DNA from: Deltaproteobacteria bacterium
GTDB lineage: Bacteria > Myxococcota_A > Polyangia > Nannocystales > Nannocystaceae
Length of the DNA stretch: 64,000 nt
Assembly: GCA_016709225.1 (NCBI GenBank)
Contig: JADJEE010000002.1
Coordinates: 1 to 64,000 of the forward strand
Reading direction: 5' to 3'
Under the pieces are notes generated by a model. That model was not told where the DNA came from. It saw nothing but the letters and a program-made list of their open reading frames with translations, and did no database searches. This document shows, piece by piece, positions 9,654-18,078 of the stretch. Numbering within the stretch: the stretch's first letter is position 1; every line of letters starts with the position of its first letter. The position numbers and the translations under genes are program-made.

Positions 9654-11312
9654 CTAGGGGGTCGCCTCCGCGCGGGCACGGCACATCTCGCCGATCGCGG
9701 CGGTCTCGGGGTCACCCGCGCGCTCGGTCAGCTGCGCACAACGCCGGAACTGCCCGAGCTGATAGTGCGCGGCGGCCTGGCGACGACGGGCAGCCCGCTT
9801 GTCGACCCAGCATCCCTTGCGACGCAAGCCCACCAGCACCGCGTTGAAGTCGCCACGTTCCTCGGCGGCATCGGTCTGTGCACGCAGCGCGGCACAGACC
9901 GCACCGTTGGGGTCGTCGATCGGCTGCGACGGCGTCGGCGTCCGACCGGTGGACGACGGCCGCTCGGCGATCGGGGACGTCGAGGCGGACGGCGCGGCCA
10001 CGGGCACCGACGGCGCCGACACGGGCGTCGTGGCGACCGACGGCGCAAGCTGGGGCTCTTGCGCGTCAACCGAGGGCGCGACGGCCGGCAGACTCGCCCC
10101 GCCGGGCGATGCGGTTGCCGCGCTCGCAGGCACGACCGCGGCCCCACCCTCGTCGCCTCCGACGTCCACTGCGATCGGGCGCGCGACACCGGGCTCGTCG
10201 ACGTGCGGTGCCGGCGAGCGCAGCCACCACCAGCCGATCAGTCCACACACGGGCAGGATCGCCGCAAGCACGGCGACGCGAGGCCACCGCGGCGACTCCC
10301 GGGGCTCGCCTGGCGCGGTGCTCTCGCTCGTCCGCTCGTCGGTGACGGCGGGCGCGAGTGTGTCGGTCGACCCGCCGAGCCGATCGAGCACCTGCTCGAG
10401 CTGCGCCTGCACGTGCACCATCGAGGGCCGCCGCTCGGGCTCGCGGGCCATGCAGGCGTCCACCAGCTCGACGAGCGCATCGGGGAGCTCGAGCTGCAAA
10501 CGCCGGAGCGAGGGCGCCGGCTCGGCGGGATCGAGCTTGCGCGCGACCAGCTCGCCGGCGGCCAGGCCCGCCAGCGGTGCGACGCCCGCGAGCATCTCGT
10601 GCATGGTGACGCCCCACGCGAACACATCGAAGGCGCAGCGCGCCGCGGCACCCGAGGCCTGCTCGGGCGACATGTAGAGCGTGGTCCCGGGTCGCTCGAA
10701 CACCGCGGTCACCCGCGGTGCACCGGCATCGCTCGGCTCCCGCGACGCCAACCCGAAGTCGACCAGCCGCGCGTGCTCGCGACCACCGGCCTCATCGACC
10801 ACGATGTTCTCCGGCTTCACGTCGCGATGCACGATGCGCCGCGCATGCAGGGCAAGCAGCGCACTCGCAATGTCGAGCCCGATGCGAACCGCGCGGGCGG
10901 CCGGCAATGCGCGTTCGCTGGCGAGGATGCGGGACAACGGTCGCCCGCAAGCGCGCGCCGAGATCACGAACGGCAGATCGTCGCACTCGCGCAGCCGACC
11001 AGCCTCGAGCGGGCGCACGATATGCGGATGATCGCCGAGTTCGGCGACCAGCTCGACCTCGTTGCGAAGGCGGTACTCGACGTCGGCACGGCTGGCCGCC
11101 TTCGCATGCAGGAGCTTGAGCGCGACCTCGTCACCGCGCTCGCCCCGGACGGCAGCATAGACGGTGGCCATGCCGCCGCGGCCGAGCACGCCGACGACGC
11201 GATAGCGACCGCCGAGCACCACGTCGCCCGCGTGGAGCACATCGTCGTCGCCTGGCAGGGCGCCGTAGCGCATACGGCCCGACTCCTCCCGCTCGCGGAC
11301 CCGCTGCGCCAT
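9654..11312 (-). CDS. Membrane-anchored Ser/Thr protein kinase
   Basis: This is a 552-aa PknB-like kinase. The catalytic domain spans roughly residues 20-290 and has the glycine loop LGRGGMATVY, the VALK lysine, an intact catalytic loop HRDVKPEN and the VDFGLA magnesium loop. One transmembrane segment follows (VLAAILPVCGLIGWWW), then a Pro/Ala/Ser-rich extracytoplasmic tail and a C-terminal helical piece that may be TPR-like. The ATG at 11312 overlaps the stop of the upstream kinase (TGATG), which indicates translational coupling and fixes the start. Inactivation is not suspected because all catalytic residues are present. The target proteins are unknown. Confidence 0.9.
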   Translation of the reverse strand: MAQRVREREESGRMRYGALPGDDDVLHAGDVVLGGRYRVVGVLGRGGMATVYAAVRGERGDEVALKLLHAKAASRADVEYRLRNEVELVAELGDHPHIVRPLEAGRLRECDDLPFVISARACGRPLSRILASERALPAARAVRIGLDIASALLALHARRIVHRDVKPENIVVDEAGGREHARLVDFGLASREPSDAGAPRVTAVFERPGTTLYMSPEQASGAAARCAFDVFAWGVTMHEMLAGVAPLAGLAAGELVARKLDPAEPAPSLRRLQLELPDALVELVDACMAREPERRPSMVHVQAQLEQVLDRLGGSTDTLAPAVTDERTSESTAPGEPRESPRWPRVAVLAAILPVCGLIGWWWLRSPAPHVDEPGVARPIAVDVGGDEGGAAVVPASAATASPGGASLPAVAPSVDAQEPQLAPSVATTPVSAPSVPVAAPSASTSPIAERPSSTGRTPTPSQPIDDPNGAVCAALRAQTDAAEERGDFNAVLVGLRRKGCWVDKRAARRRQAAAHYQLGQFRRCAQLTERAGDPETAAIGEMCRARAEATP

Positions 11313-13447
11313 CACTCGCCGACGCCCTTCCAGCCGACCATCGGACCGTTGCTGCGCATGTGGATGACATAGGTCTTGCGCGCGTCGAGCCGCAGCTTCG
11401 GCAGACGATGCCAGCCGGTCTCGCCGATGCGGCGCCACGCGAACGCGTGGGAGCCCGCCCGCAAGCGCGTGTCGATGGTGTCGCCGATGACGTAGACCCT
11501 GCCGTCGACCTTGACTTCGCCCGTGGCCATCATCTGCGTGAAGCGTACCTTCACCCACGGACGCGGCGCGGGCGTGGCGGCCTTCGACGGCGGCTCCGGG
11601 GTGACCGCATCGACCGCGGACGCCGAGTTCGGCGCGGCCGGATCGATGCCCACGCCGGACGCCGCGGCCGGAGCCCCCAGCGGCGCGAGCTCAGGCGAGA
11701 CCGCGGGCGCGGGCGTCGGCGCCGGATCGATGCTCGCAGCGGGCGAGGCCGCGGCGGGCGAGGCCGCGATCGGACCCGCCGGGATCGCGGCCCCATCCGA
11801 CGCGGGCAGCAGCGGCGCAGTCGAGCCCGAACTCGGCGCAGTCGAGGCCGAACTCGGCGCCTGCGGATGGGTCGATGCCGCCGTCGCGTCGCGCTCGAGC
11901 GCGCCGGGCTCGACGACCCCGGAGACGTCGGACGCGACCCGCTCGTCCGCGTCGAGGGCGTTGCGCCATCGCTCCCATCGCAGGATCACGGCAAACAACG
12001 ACACGATGCCGACCGCGGCGAAGGCTGCCCACGCGGCCCCGGCTGCGTGCCGACGATCGAGGCGCCGCAGCCACGACCATCGCCGCCAACCGACCGCACT
12101 CGCGGTGCGGGTGACGGCGATCTCGGTCACGGTCGCGCCAGGCCCGACCTGGCCCGCGGTCGCGCCGGTCCGCGGAGCGTCCGCCGCGGCGGAAGCGGGC
12201 ACGCGCGGGCCGGCCGTGGGCGAAGCCGCGGCGCCGAGCACCGGCGCAGCCGCGCGCGGCCGGCCGAAGACCTCCGTGCGCGCCTGCTTCGGCGCTGCGT
12301 CCTGCGGGCCAGCAGGCTCCGTGACCGACGGCGTGCTGCGCTCGGGCCCGCCGCGACCCGGCTCGACGGATACCGCGGGCGCGGGCGCGGCCGCGGAGCG
12401 GATCTCGCCGCCCGCCGCGTCCGCCATCGCAGCGTGATCCAGCGCCGCGAGCAACGCCCGCAGCGGCTCGGGGATCTCGAGGTCGGCCTCGGTGTAGCCC
12501 GACTTCGGCAATCGACCGAGGTGCACGGCATAGAGCGCGCGCAGGTCGGCAGCGGTCGCGCGGCCGCCCTGCCACGACGCGAGCCGAGCGATCGCCTCGG
12601 CCGCACTCGCGAATCGATCACGCCGCTTCGCCACCAAGCCGTCGTAGAACACCCGCAGCTCCCCAGGGACATCGTGCCGCTGCAGCCGCGGGCTCTTGCC
12701 ATCGAGCGCGGCGAGCAGCAGATCGTGGCGGATCTCGTCGCGGAATTTCCGGCCCTCGACCAGCTCGTAGAAGATGGCACCAACCGCGAACAGATCGCAC
12801 TGCTGCGAGGCATCACCGCCGGCCTGCTCCGGCGACATGTAGCGGACCTTTCCCTTGATGTGCTGACGCGAGGTCTGATCGTCGAGCGACTTGCCGATCC
12901 CGAAGTCCATGATCTTCACCTCACCTGCGGAGCTGATGATCACGTTGCTGGGCGTGAGATCGCGATGCATGATGCCGAGCCGCCGGCCATCGATGGCGAA
13001 CTCGTGGGCGTAGCGCAAGCCCTCGAGGATCGAGCCGATGACGTACACCGCCATCGCCATCGACAGGCGCTCGCCTGCGCTGCGCAGACCGCCCAGGAAC
13101 TGCGCGAGGTCGATGCCGTCGATTCGCTCGAGCTCGAGATAGACCACCCCGGCGTGCTCGCCGAAGTCGACCACCTGCACGATGTTGGAATGCGACAGCT
13201 GCAGGCCGAGCTTGGCCTCGTTGAAGATCGCGTCGCGCTGCAGCTCGCTGGCGCCGATCAGATCGGGCGGCATCTTGAGTGCGCAAACCTTCTTCACGCC
13301 GGCGTGGCCGTGCTTGTGCGCCAACCACACCTGCGCCATGCCGCCGCGACCCAGCGGACGGAGCAGCTCGTACTTGCCCGCGAAGAGCAACCCGGCATGC
13401 AAGGCGGCTGCGCCGGGCTCGGGTCTCGCCTGATGCGGTCGCGACAT
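11312..13447 (-). CDS. Membrane-anchored Ser/Thr kinase with PEGA-like tail
   Basis: This is a 711-aa protein. The kinase domain (about residues 18-290) shows LGRGGMAQVW, ALKM, the catalytic loop HRDLTPSN, the metal-binding loop MDFGIG and a VRYMSPEQ activation segment. A long Ala/Pro-rich linker leads to a transmembrane helix (AAFAAVGIVSLFAVILRW). The extracytoplasmic end, from about residue 630 (VKVRFTQMMATGEVKVDGR), looks like a PEGA-type beta domain. The ATG at 13447 (MSRPHQARPEPG) is chosen because the longer open frame upstream is low-complexity and contains a palindrome. It is the first gene of a coupled kinase pair; the 22-bp palindrome at 13641-13662 lies ~195 bp upstream and is a candidate operator. 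Confidence 0.9.
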   Translation of the reverse strand: MSRPHQARPEPGAAALHAGLLFAGKYELLRPLGRGGMAQVWLAHKHGHAGVKKVCALKMPPDLIGASELQRDAIFNEAKLGLQLSHSNIVQVVDFGEHAGVVYLELERIDGIDLAQFLGGLRSAGERLSMAMAVYVIGSILEGLRYAHEFAIDGRRLGIMHRDLTPSNVIISSAGEVKIMDFGIGKSLDDQTSRQHIKGKVRYMSPEQAGGDASQQCDLFAVGAIFYELVEGRKFRDEIRHDLLLAALDGKSPRLQRHDVPGELRVFYDGLVAKRRDRFASAAEAIARLASWQGGRATAADLRALYAVHLGRLPKSGYTEADLEIPEPLRALLAALDHAAMADAAGGEIRSAAAPAPAVSVEPGRGGPERSTPSVTEPAGPQDAAPKQARTEVFGRPRAAAPVLGAAASPTAGPRVPASAAADAPRTGATAGQVGPGATVTEIAVTRTASAVGWRRWSWLRRLDRRHAAGAAWAAFAAVGIVSLFAVILRWERWRNALDADERVASDVSGVVEPGALERDATAASTHPQAPSSASTAPSSGSTAPLLPASDGAAIPAGPIAASPAAASPAASIDPAPTPAPAVSPELAPLGAPAAASGVGIDPAAPNSASAVDAVTPEPPSKAATPAPRPWVKVRFTQMMATGEVKVDGRVYVIGDTIDTRLRAGSHAFAWRRIGETGWHRLPKLRLDARKTYVIHMRSNGPMVGWKGVGE

Positions 13448-13821
13448 CCTGGACCTGGCCGGTATCGTACCAACGGGACAGGTCGTTGCAGCGCTTGGTT
13501 GCAGCGGGGGGAAGGACACACGCGCGGCGCGATCGCGATCGAATGGCCAATCGGCCACACGCGACCTCGCGGGGTCCCATCGGCTCGGCGCCGTGGCTGG
13601 TGCACGGTGATCGAGCGCCCGTCGAACGTTCGCGCCGCGCACTGTCCTCGCGCGAGGACAGTTCGCACGCCGACGCGCCGTCACCCCGTGCGTCGCGGCG
13701 ACGGACTTCGCCATGTCCGATGACGGGCGTCGGGCATCACCCGATCTCGAATCCGCGCGCGCGTCGACTGCGGGAGTCCGCGTTGCGGCGGCTCGATGCT
13801 CGCGCTACACCTCGCGCACGC
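13448..13821. other. Divergent intergenic region with palindrome
   Basis: The space between the kinase gene (leftward) and the OmpA-like gene (rightward) holds no convincing gene. It must contain both promoters. Its one clear element is the palindrome at 13641-13662, placed roughly centrally. Confidence 0.6.
13641..13662. promoter_or_regulatory. 22-bp palindrome, candidate operator (site 1)
   Basis: This is a perfect inverted repeat with no loop; its inner 18 bases are TGTCCTCGCGCGAGGACA. The same 18-bp palindrome occurs again at 17410-17427. It lies between the divergent kinase and OmpA-like genes. A dimeric regulator binding site is the simplest reading. It does not match the known parS (TGTTTCACGTGAAACA-like) pattern. 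Confidence 0.65.
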
Positions 13822-14316
13822 ATGCCCATGACGCGCATCGTCGTATTGTTGCTCTCGCTCGTCGCGTGCGTGCACGAGGCTCCCGCCAGCCGCAACGTGC
13901 ACTTCGCGACCGCGAAGATCGATCCCGTCTCGCAGGATGATTTCGTCACCCTCGGTCGCGTCGTCGAGATCATGGACCACGACGACAAGCTGCGCCTGCT
14001 GGTCGTGGGGCACACCGACAGCGTCGGCACCGACGAAGCCAACCGCGTGCTCGCGTTCCAGCGGGCCACCCGCGTCCGCACGCTCCTGCTCGGCGTCGAG
14101 CCCGACCTCGCGCACCGCAGCTCGATCGCGTACTACGGGAAGTCGCGACCGATCGCCGACAACGCCACCGCCGAGGGCAAGGCCAAGAATCGCCGCGTCG
14201 AGCTCTACTTCTACGTACCGGAGAACGGCGTCGAGAACGACGTCAAGCTGCAACGCGAGTTCGGCGGGGGGCTCGAGTTCGAGGCGTCCGCCTCGGCATC
14301 GGCCTCCATCGAATAG
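13822..14316 (+). CDS. OmpA-family lipoprotein
   Basis: The short 164-aa protein starts MPMTRIVVLLLSLVAC, a lipoprotein signal with Cys at residue 16; ATG at 13828 is an equally possible start. The rest is an OmpA C-terminal-like peptidoglycan-binding domain: FATAKIDPVS opens the fold, VVGHTDSVGTDEANRVLAFQRA carries the family's HTDxxG...N..LS/A.RA signature, and KNRRVELYF closes it. It should tether outer membrane and cell wall. It ends one base before the stop of the convergent small protein gene. It resembles Pal but is shorter, and no Tol genes are nearby. Confidence 0.88.
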   Translation: MPMTRIVVLLLSLVACVHEAPASRNVHFATAKIDPVSQDDFVTLGRVVEIMDHDDKLRLLVVGHTDSVGTDEANRVLAFQRATRVRTLLLGVEPDLAHRSSIAYYGKSRPIADNATAEGKAKNRRVELYFYVPENGVENDVKLQREFGGGLEFEASASASASIE

Positions 14317-14317
14317 C

Positions 14318-14692
14318 CTACCGCTCCGTGATTGGCGCGGGCGTCACCGCGTCGATGAATGTACCGACCGTGTCGATCCACCCCTCGAGCTCCGCGACCG
14401 CCGGCGCGAGTTCGTAGGCGTGGTAGTGTGTCGCCTCGCTCAGGGCGTGCCACGCATAGACGACCCTGCGGGCGAGCTCGGGACGATTCGAGAGCGCCGT
14501 GAGAGCGATGAGCTGCGCGCGCATCGGCGTGTCGCGCAGTCCCGGCGCATGGCGGTCGACAAAGGAGGTCACCGAGGCCTCGACCGCCTGGCGAGCGAGG
14601 AACGCGACGCAGCGAGGCCACACGCCCTCGGTTGCGACATCACGCTGGGCGATGAGGCCACGCGCCTGCGCGAGCAGCTGTCGCGGCGTCAT
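14318..14692 (-). CDS. Small helical protein coupled to the zinc-hook ATPase
   Basis: This 124-aa, apparently all-helical protein has no signal peptide. Its ATG (14692) overlaps the stop of the upstream ATPase gene as ATGA, so the two are almost certainly made together and may form a complex. I do not recognise the family with certainty. The stretch RRVVYAWHALSEATHYHAYE contains an Arg-x5-His spacing that fits the RX4-6H motif of HEPN ribonucleases, but this is a weak pattern. A toxin, nuclease or regulatory subunit of the ATPase is the best guess. Confidence 0.7.
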   Translation of the reverse strand: MTPRQLLAQARGLIAQRDVATEGVWPRCVAFLARQAVEASVTSFVDRHAPGLRDTPMRAQLIALTALSNRPELARRVVYAWHALSEATHYHAYELAPAVAELEGWIDTVGTFIDAVTPAPITER

Positions 14693-17112
14693 TGCACCGA
14701 CTCCAGCAGCGTCACGATGCGCGCCACCTCGGCCACCAGACCGCCGGCATCGCCGACCCAGCCGCCATGCGCTCCTTCCTTGCAGGCGCGAAACGCGTCA
14801 CCTGCCCGCGAGCCCACGCGCCGGTTCAGGTGACCGAAAACGTCACTCTCGCGATCCGGCTCGCCGAAGAACGCCAGTGCAGCCAAGCGATGCGTCGTCT
14901 TCGCTTCGGTGATCGCGGCCTCGAGGTCGCCACCCGAGCTCGAGACCGCGCCGCCCGCCCGACGCCGGATCGCGGCCACACAAGCGGCCTCGATCGCGGT
15001 GCGACCGAGTGAAGGCACGAGGCGGAGGAGTACGCCTTCGTCGACCCGATCGGCCGCGCGTAGGAGTGCGCGGGCATCGTCGAGCGCACGTCGTGCAGGA
15101 TCGTACACCGGGCGGATCTCGAGCACGGAGTTGGGTCCCCGGGTGACCTCGAGGATCTCGGCATCGATCTGCAACCGCCGGATCGCCTCCGGCAGGCGGG
15201 TGTCGTGGGTGAACACGAGCACCTGACGCTTGCCCGCGAACTCTTCGAGTACCCGGGCCAAGCCGTCGACCTTGTGCGGATCCATGGCCTGCACCGGGTC
15301 GTCGATCACCACGAAGCCGAACGGACTATCCGGCAACGCCATCCGCGGGAGGAAGAGGCTGAGTGCGAGCGCGTTGAGCTCGCCCTGCGACATCACACCG
15401 ACCGCGACGCCGCTGGTGCCGTCGACGGTGACGTCGACATCGACGTGGCGGCGCGTCTGGGTACCGGCGAGTGAGACGCTGGCGATGTCGACGTTGCTGC
15501 GCTGGCGCAGCTGCGCCCAGATGCGCTGGGTATGATCGGCGATCGGCGCGAATCGAGCGTCCCGGATCTGCTGTTCGGTGTCCTTCAGCCATGTCGCCGC
15601 CTCGTCGAGCGCCTTGCGCACGTCCGCGCACGCGGCGAGGTCGCGAGCGCGTTGCACCCAGCCGACCACGCGGTTCGCCGCCGGTCGCCAGTCGGCCTCG
15701 AGCAGCTCGAGCCGGGATCGCGCGGCGTCGCGCAGCGTGACGACGTGCTCGACCATCTCGAGGACGTGCCGCTCGAGGTGGTCCGCCAGCTCAGCCGGGG
15801 CTGGCGGCGGCGACCAGCGCCCCCACGCCCGCAGCGCATCCTCAAACCCTGCGAGCTCCAGCCGCGCCGCCTCGTGCATCACGGCTGGAGCCGCACGCAC
15901 GAGGCTGCGCGCCCGCTGACTCAATTGCGTGGCGCGGGTCGCCGCAGCGTCGAGTTCCTCCGATTGGGCGCGAAGGCGTGCGAGCGACTCGCCGCGCGCT
16001 TCGGCCCAACCCTCGGACACCGGGGCACCACAGGCCGGGCAGTCGCCGCCGTGTTGCCGATGGTACGCGAGCACATGCTCGAGGATCTCCGCGAGCTCGC
16101 CGGCATGGGCCGCGCTCGCGCTCGCCAGCGCATCCCGGTGCGACATGGCGTCCCGCAACGCGATCGCGGCGGTGGTCACCTCCTCGAAGTCCGGGGGCTG
16201 CAGCTCAGCGAGTTGTCGCAACATGGCGACATCGGTCTCGACCTGCGCCGACTCGCCCCGCGCGATCGCTTCGATCTGCTCGAGATCCACCTTCTTGCGA
16301 TCGAGTGCCGCACGGCAGGACTCCGCCTCGGGATGCGCGACGGCGGCGAGCGCAGCGACCAGCGTCTCCTTCTCGGCCCGGTGTTGCTTCGCTTCGGCGT
16401 CGAACCGCTTCTTCTCTGCCGTGAGGGCCTTGATCGCGACCGTCACGTCCTCGAGACCAAGGATGCTGCTGAGTTCGTCGAACAGCCGCGAGGGCTCGCC
16501 GGAGAGCAGCGTGCCAAGATCGGCGTAGCTGAGGAAGGGGCGGAACGCAGCGATGTCGGCGGTGACCTCCGCGAGCGGGTCTGGGGCTGCGGTGGTGGTC
16601 ACCGTGCACGCGTCGAGTTCGCCCTGGTCGCCCCAGCTGCGAACACGCTCGAACGCCCGCTCACCTGCGCCGGTGAAGCGCGCAGTGATTCGGGTGTTGC
16701 CTTCGTGGAGGTTGCGCCAGCCCTGCCGCCACGCAACGTGGCGGTCTCGCCAACGACTGCTGGTGCCGGTGAGCAGAGCCTCGAGCGCCTCCGCGAAGCT
16801 CGACTTGCCGCACCCATTGCGACCGACGACCAGCGTGAGTCCTGGTGCGGGATGGAGTCGTAGCGTCGCCTCGGGACCGATGCCGCGGAAGCCCTGGACG
16901 ACCAAGCGCTCGAGGTAGATCGGCCGCTGCGTCGCCGCCTGCGGTGGATCGTGCGCGGCCGGCTCGCGGGTGTCGCCCTGGGGCGACGCGAGTTGTCGCG
17001 CGAGCGCCTGCGGGCCGCGACAGGCGGCATCGACGAGATCTTGCGCAGCGGCGGGAAGCGTCTCGTCGGCGAGCACGCGCTTCAAGATCTCGTCGTGCAG
17101 CGATGGATGCAT
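14689..17112 (-). CDS. Rad50/SMC-like zinc-hook ATPase, possible defence protein
   Basis: The 807-aa protein begins with a ~60-residue helical domain of its own. An ABC-ATPase head follows: Walker A GRNGCGKS at ~97-104, then coiled coil to a single zinc hook CPAC at ~358-361. After a returning coiled coil come the signature MSQGE (~574), Walker B VIDDPVQAMDP (~602-612) and the H-loop FTHD (~635). Beyond the head is an unusual C-terminal extension of ~135 helical residues (670-807), including RACKEGAH, another Arg-x6-His. Rad50/SbcC proteins lack both extra domains and are normally paired with the nuclease Mre11/SbcD, absent here. Coupling to the 124-aa protein and the CRISPR-Cas neighbours suggest an antiphage role; this is inference. 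Anticodon nuclease RloC is a distant parallel, not an assignment. Confidence 0.85.
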   Translation of the reverse strand: MHPSLHDEILKRVLADETLPAAAQDLVDAACRGPQALARQLASPQGDTREPAAHDPPQAATQRPIYLERLVVQGFRGIGPEATLRLHPAPGLTLVVGRNGCGKSSFAEALEALLTGTSSRWRDRHVAWRQGWRNLHEGNTRITARFTGAGERAFERVRSWGDQGELDACTVTTTAAPDPLAEVTADIAAFRPFLSYADLGTLLSGEPSRLFDELSSILGLEDVTVAIKALTAEKKRFDAEAKQHRAEKETLVAALAAVAHPEAESCRAALDRKKVDLEQIEAIARGESAQVETDVAMLRQLAELQPPDFEEVTTAAIALRDAMSHRDALASASAAHAGELAEILEHVLAYHRQHGGDCPACGAPVSEGWAEARGESLARLRAQSEELDAAATRATQLSQRARSLVRAAPAVMHEAARLELAGFEDALRAWGRWSPPPAPAELADHLERHVLEMVEHVVTLRDAARSRLELLEADWRPAANRVVGWVQRARDLAACADVRKALDEAATWLKDTEQQIRDARFAPIADHTQRIWAQLRQRSNVDIASVSLAGTQTRRHVDVDVTVDGTSGVAVGVMSQGELNALALSLFLPRMALPDSPFGFVVIDDPVQAMDPHKVDGLARVLEEFAGKRQVLVFTHDTRLPEAIRRLQIDAEILEVTRGPNSVLEIRPVYDPARRALDDARALLRAADRVDEGVLLRLVPSLGRTAIEAACVAAIRRRAGGAVSSSGGDLEAAITEAKTTHRLAALAFFGEPDRESDVFGHLNRRVGSRAGDAFRACKEGAHGGWVGDAGGLVAEVARIVTLLESVQ

Positions 17113-17409
17113 GGCGTGCCAGGATCAGTGGACATGCGGCGAGCGTCGCGACCGGAGTCGACGCGTACGCCCAGCGACGCGCGGGCGCTCGATGCACGGC
17201 CACCGTGGGATCTGTGCAGGCGTGGACGCGCTGGAGCAGGCTACTCCGGCGCTGCAGATCGACGCGACAGGCAGAACCTGAGACGCGACGATTCGGCGAT
17301 CGACGCGAGCGAGGAGGACCGCGTTCGACGGTCGAACACGCGCAGGCGATCACGATCGCGCGCGCACGTGGCCAGACGATCGCGAGATGGACGTATCGCA
17401 GGCGCACAG

Positions 17410-17427
17410 TGTCCTCGCGCGAGGACA
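17410..17427. promoter_or_regulatory. 18-bp palindrome, candidate operator (site 2)
   Basis: TGTCCTCGCGCGAGGACA, a perfect inverted repeat identical to the core of the site at 13641-13662, lies about 300 bp upstream of the ATPase start. The shared core runs two bases further on one side (GGACAGT in both). The pair flanks the OmpA / small protein / ATPase segment, which could mean shared regulation or boundaries of a transferred block. Confidence 0.65.
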
Positions 17428-17986
17428 GTCGAACGAATGCGCTCTCGTAGGCTCGCGACACTGCCGAGATCTAACATCTTCGCAAAGCTCTCGAACCACG
17501 CACGTCGACACTTCGATGATCCGCGCGAGGATGATCGACCGAGGATCATCGCGACGATCCAGCTTGCGATGGCGCCAGCGAACCCTGCATACTCCGACGC
17601 GCTCGCCGTTCGAACGAGCACGAAGTAGCAACGCATGAGCTGAGGATCCGCCCGCGCGCGTGCGCGCAGCGAGACCCGTCAGGTCGTCACAGCGCCGCAA
17701 GGTTGCCTCCGGAGTTCCCCGTGACCGTCCTCGATCTCGCCCTCCTCAATGACCTCGTTGCCGGTGATGGCGTTGCCATCTGCGTCCGCCAGCAACTCCA
17801 ACCGGCCTGACAAGGGGAAGCGAGGTGGCGAGCACGGCCAAATCGACCTCACCGCCCTCTCCGCGTACGCGCGCCCGCGGCCGGATCGGTCACCGTACGC
17901 GGTCGAACCTCCGCGCACGCTAGCGCGCGCATCGATCATTCATGACCCCTGAGCAAGCAAGCATGCCCCACGAAAATGCCGAATGC

Positions 17987-18024
17987 CGCATCTGTGACGA
18001 CGCTCGAGCGTCGTCACAGATGCG
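17987..18024. promoter_or_regulatory. 38-bp perfect palindrome upstream of cas3
   Basis: The arm CGCATCTGTGACGACGCTC is followed at once by its exact reverse complement, giving 19-bp arms with no loop centred on CTCGAG. It ends 54 bp before the cas3 start codon. It could be a regulator binding site for the cas operon, or a strong bidirectional hairpin insulating the operon from upstream transcription. There is no T-run after it, so a classical intrinsic terminator is less likely. Confidence 0.7.
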
Positions 18025-18078
18025 TCTGCCCGTGCCGACCTCGTGCGCACGCGCGGCCAGCCGCCGGCAGGAGACCCG

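Larger units (their letters stand above)
17113..18078. other. Long intergenic region between ATPase and cas operon
   Basis: Almost 1 kb without a convincing gene. It is visibly less GC-rich than the surroundings around 17460-17600. It contains the 18-bp palindrome at 17410-17427, a 9-bp inverted repeat (CGATGATCC at 17514-17522 and GGATCATCG at 17543-17551) and the 38-bp palindrome at 17987-18024. Short open frames here show no family features. The promoters of the leftward ATPase unit and the rightward cas operon should both lie here. Confidence 0.6.

Noticed and set aside
14689..17112. Assignment of the zinc-hook ATPase as SbcC or RecF
   Set aside because: No SbcD partner, extra N- and C-terminal domains and a coupled small protein. 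RecF has no zinc hook.
17241..17700. Possible small genes on the minus strand between the ATPase and the cas operon, one starting with a hydrophobic stretch
   Set aside because: No family features, Arg-rich shadow composition, and they run across the regulatory palindrome.
17679..17939. An 86-aa frame with LELLADADGNAITGNEVIEE that looks mildly protein-like
   Set aside because: No ribosome site or recognisable domain. It could be a remnant, but the support is too thin to call.
17987..18024. Calling the 38-bp palindrome an intrinsic terminator
   Set aside because: No following T-run, and no rightward gene immediately upstream that would need one.
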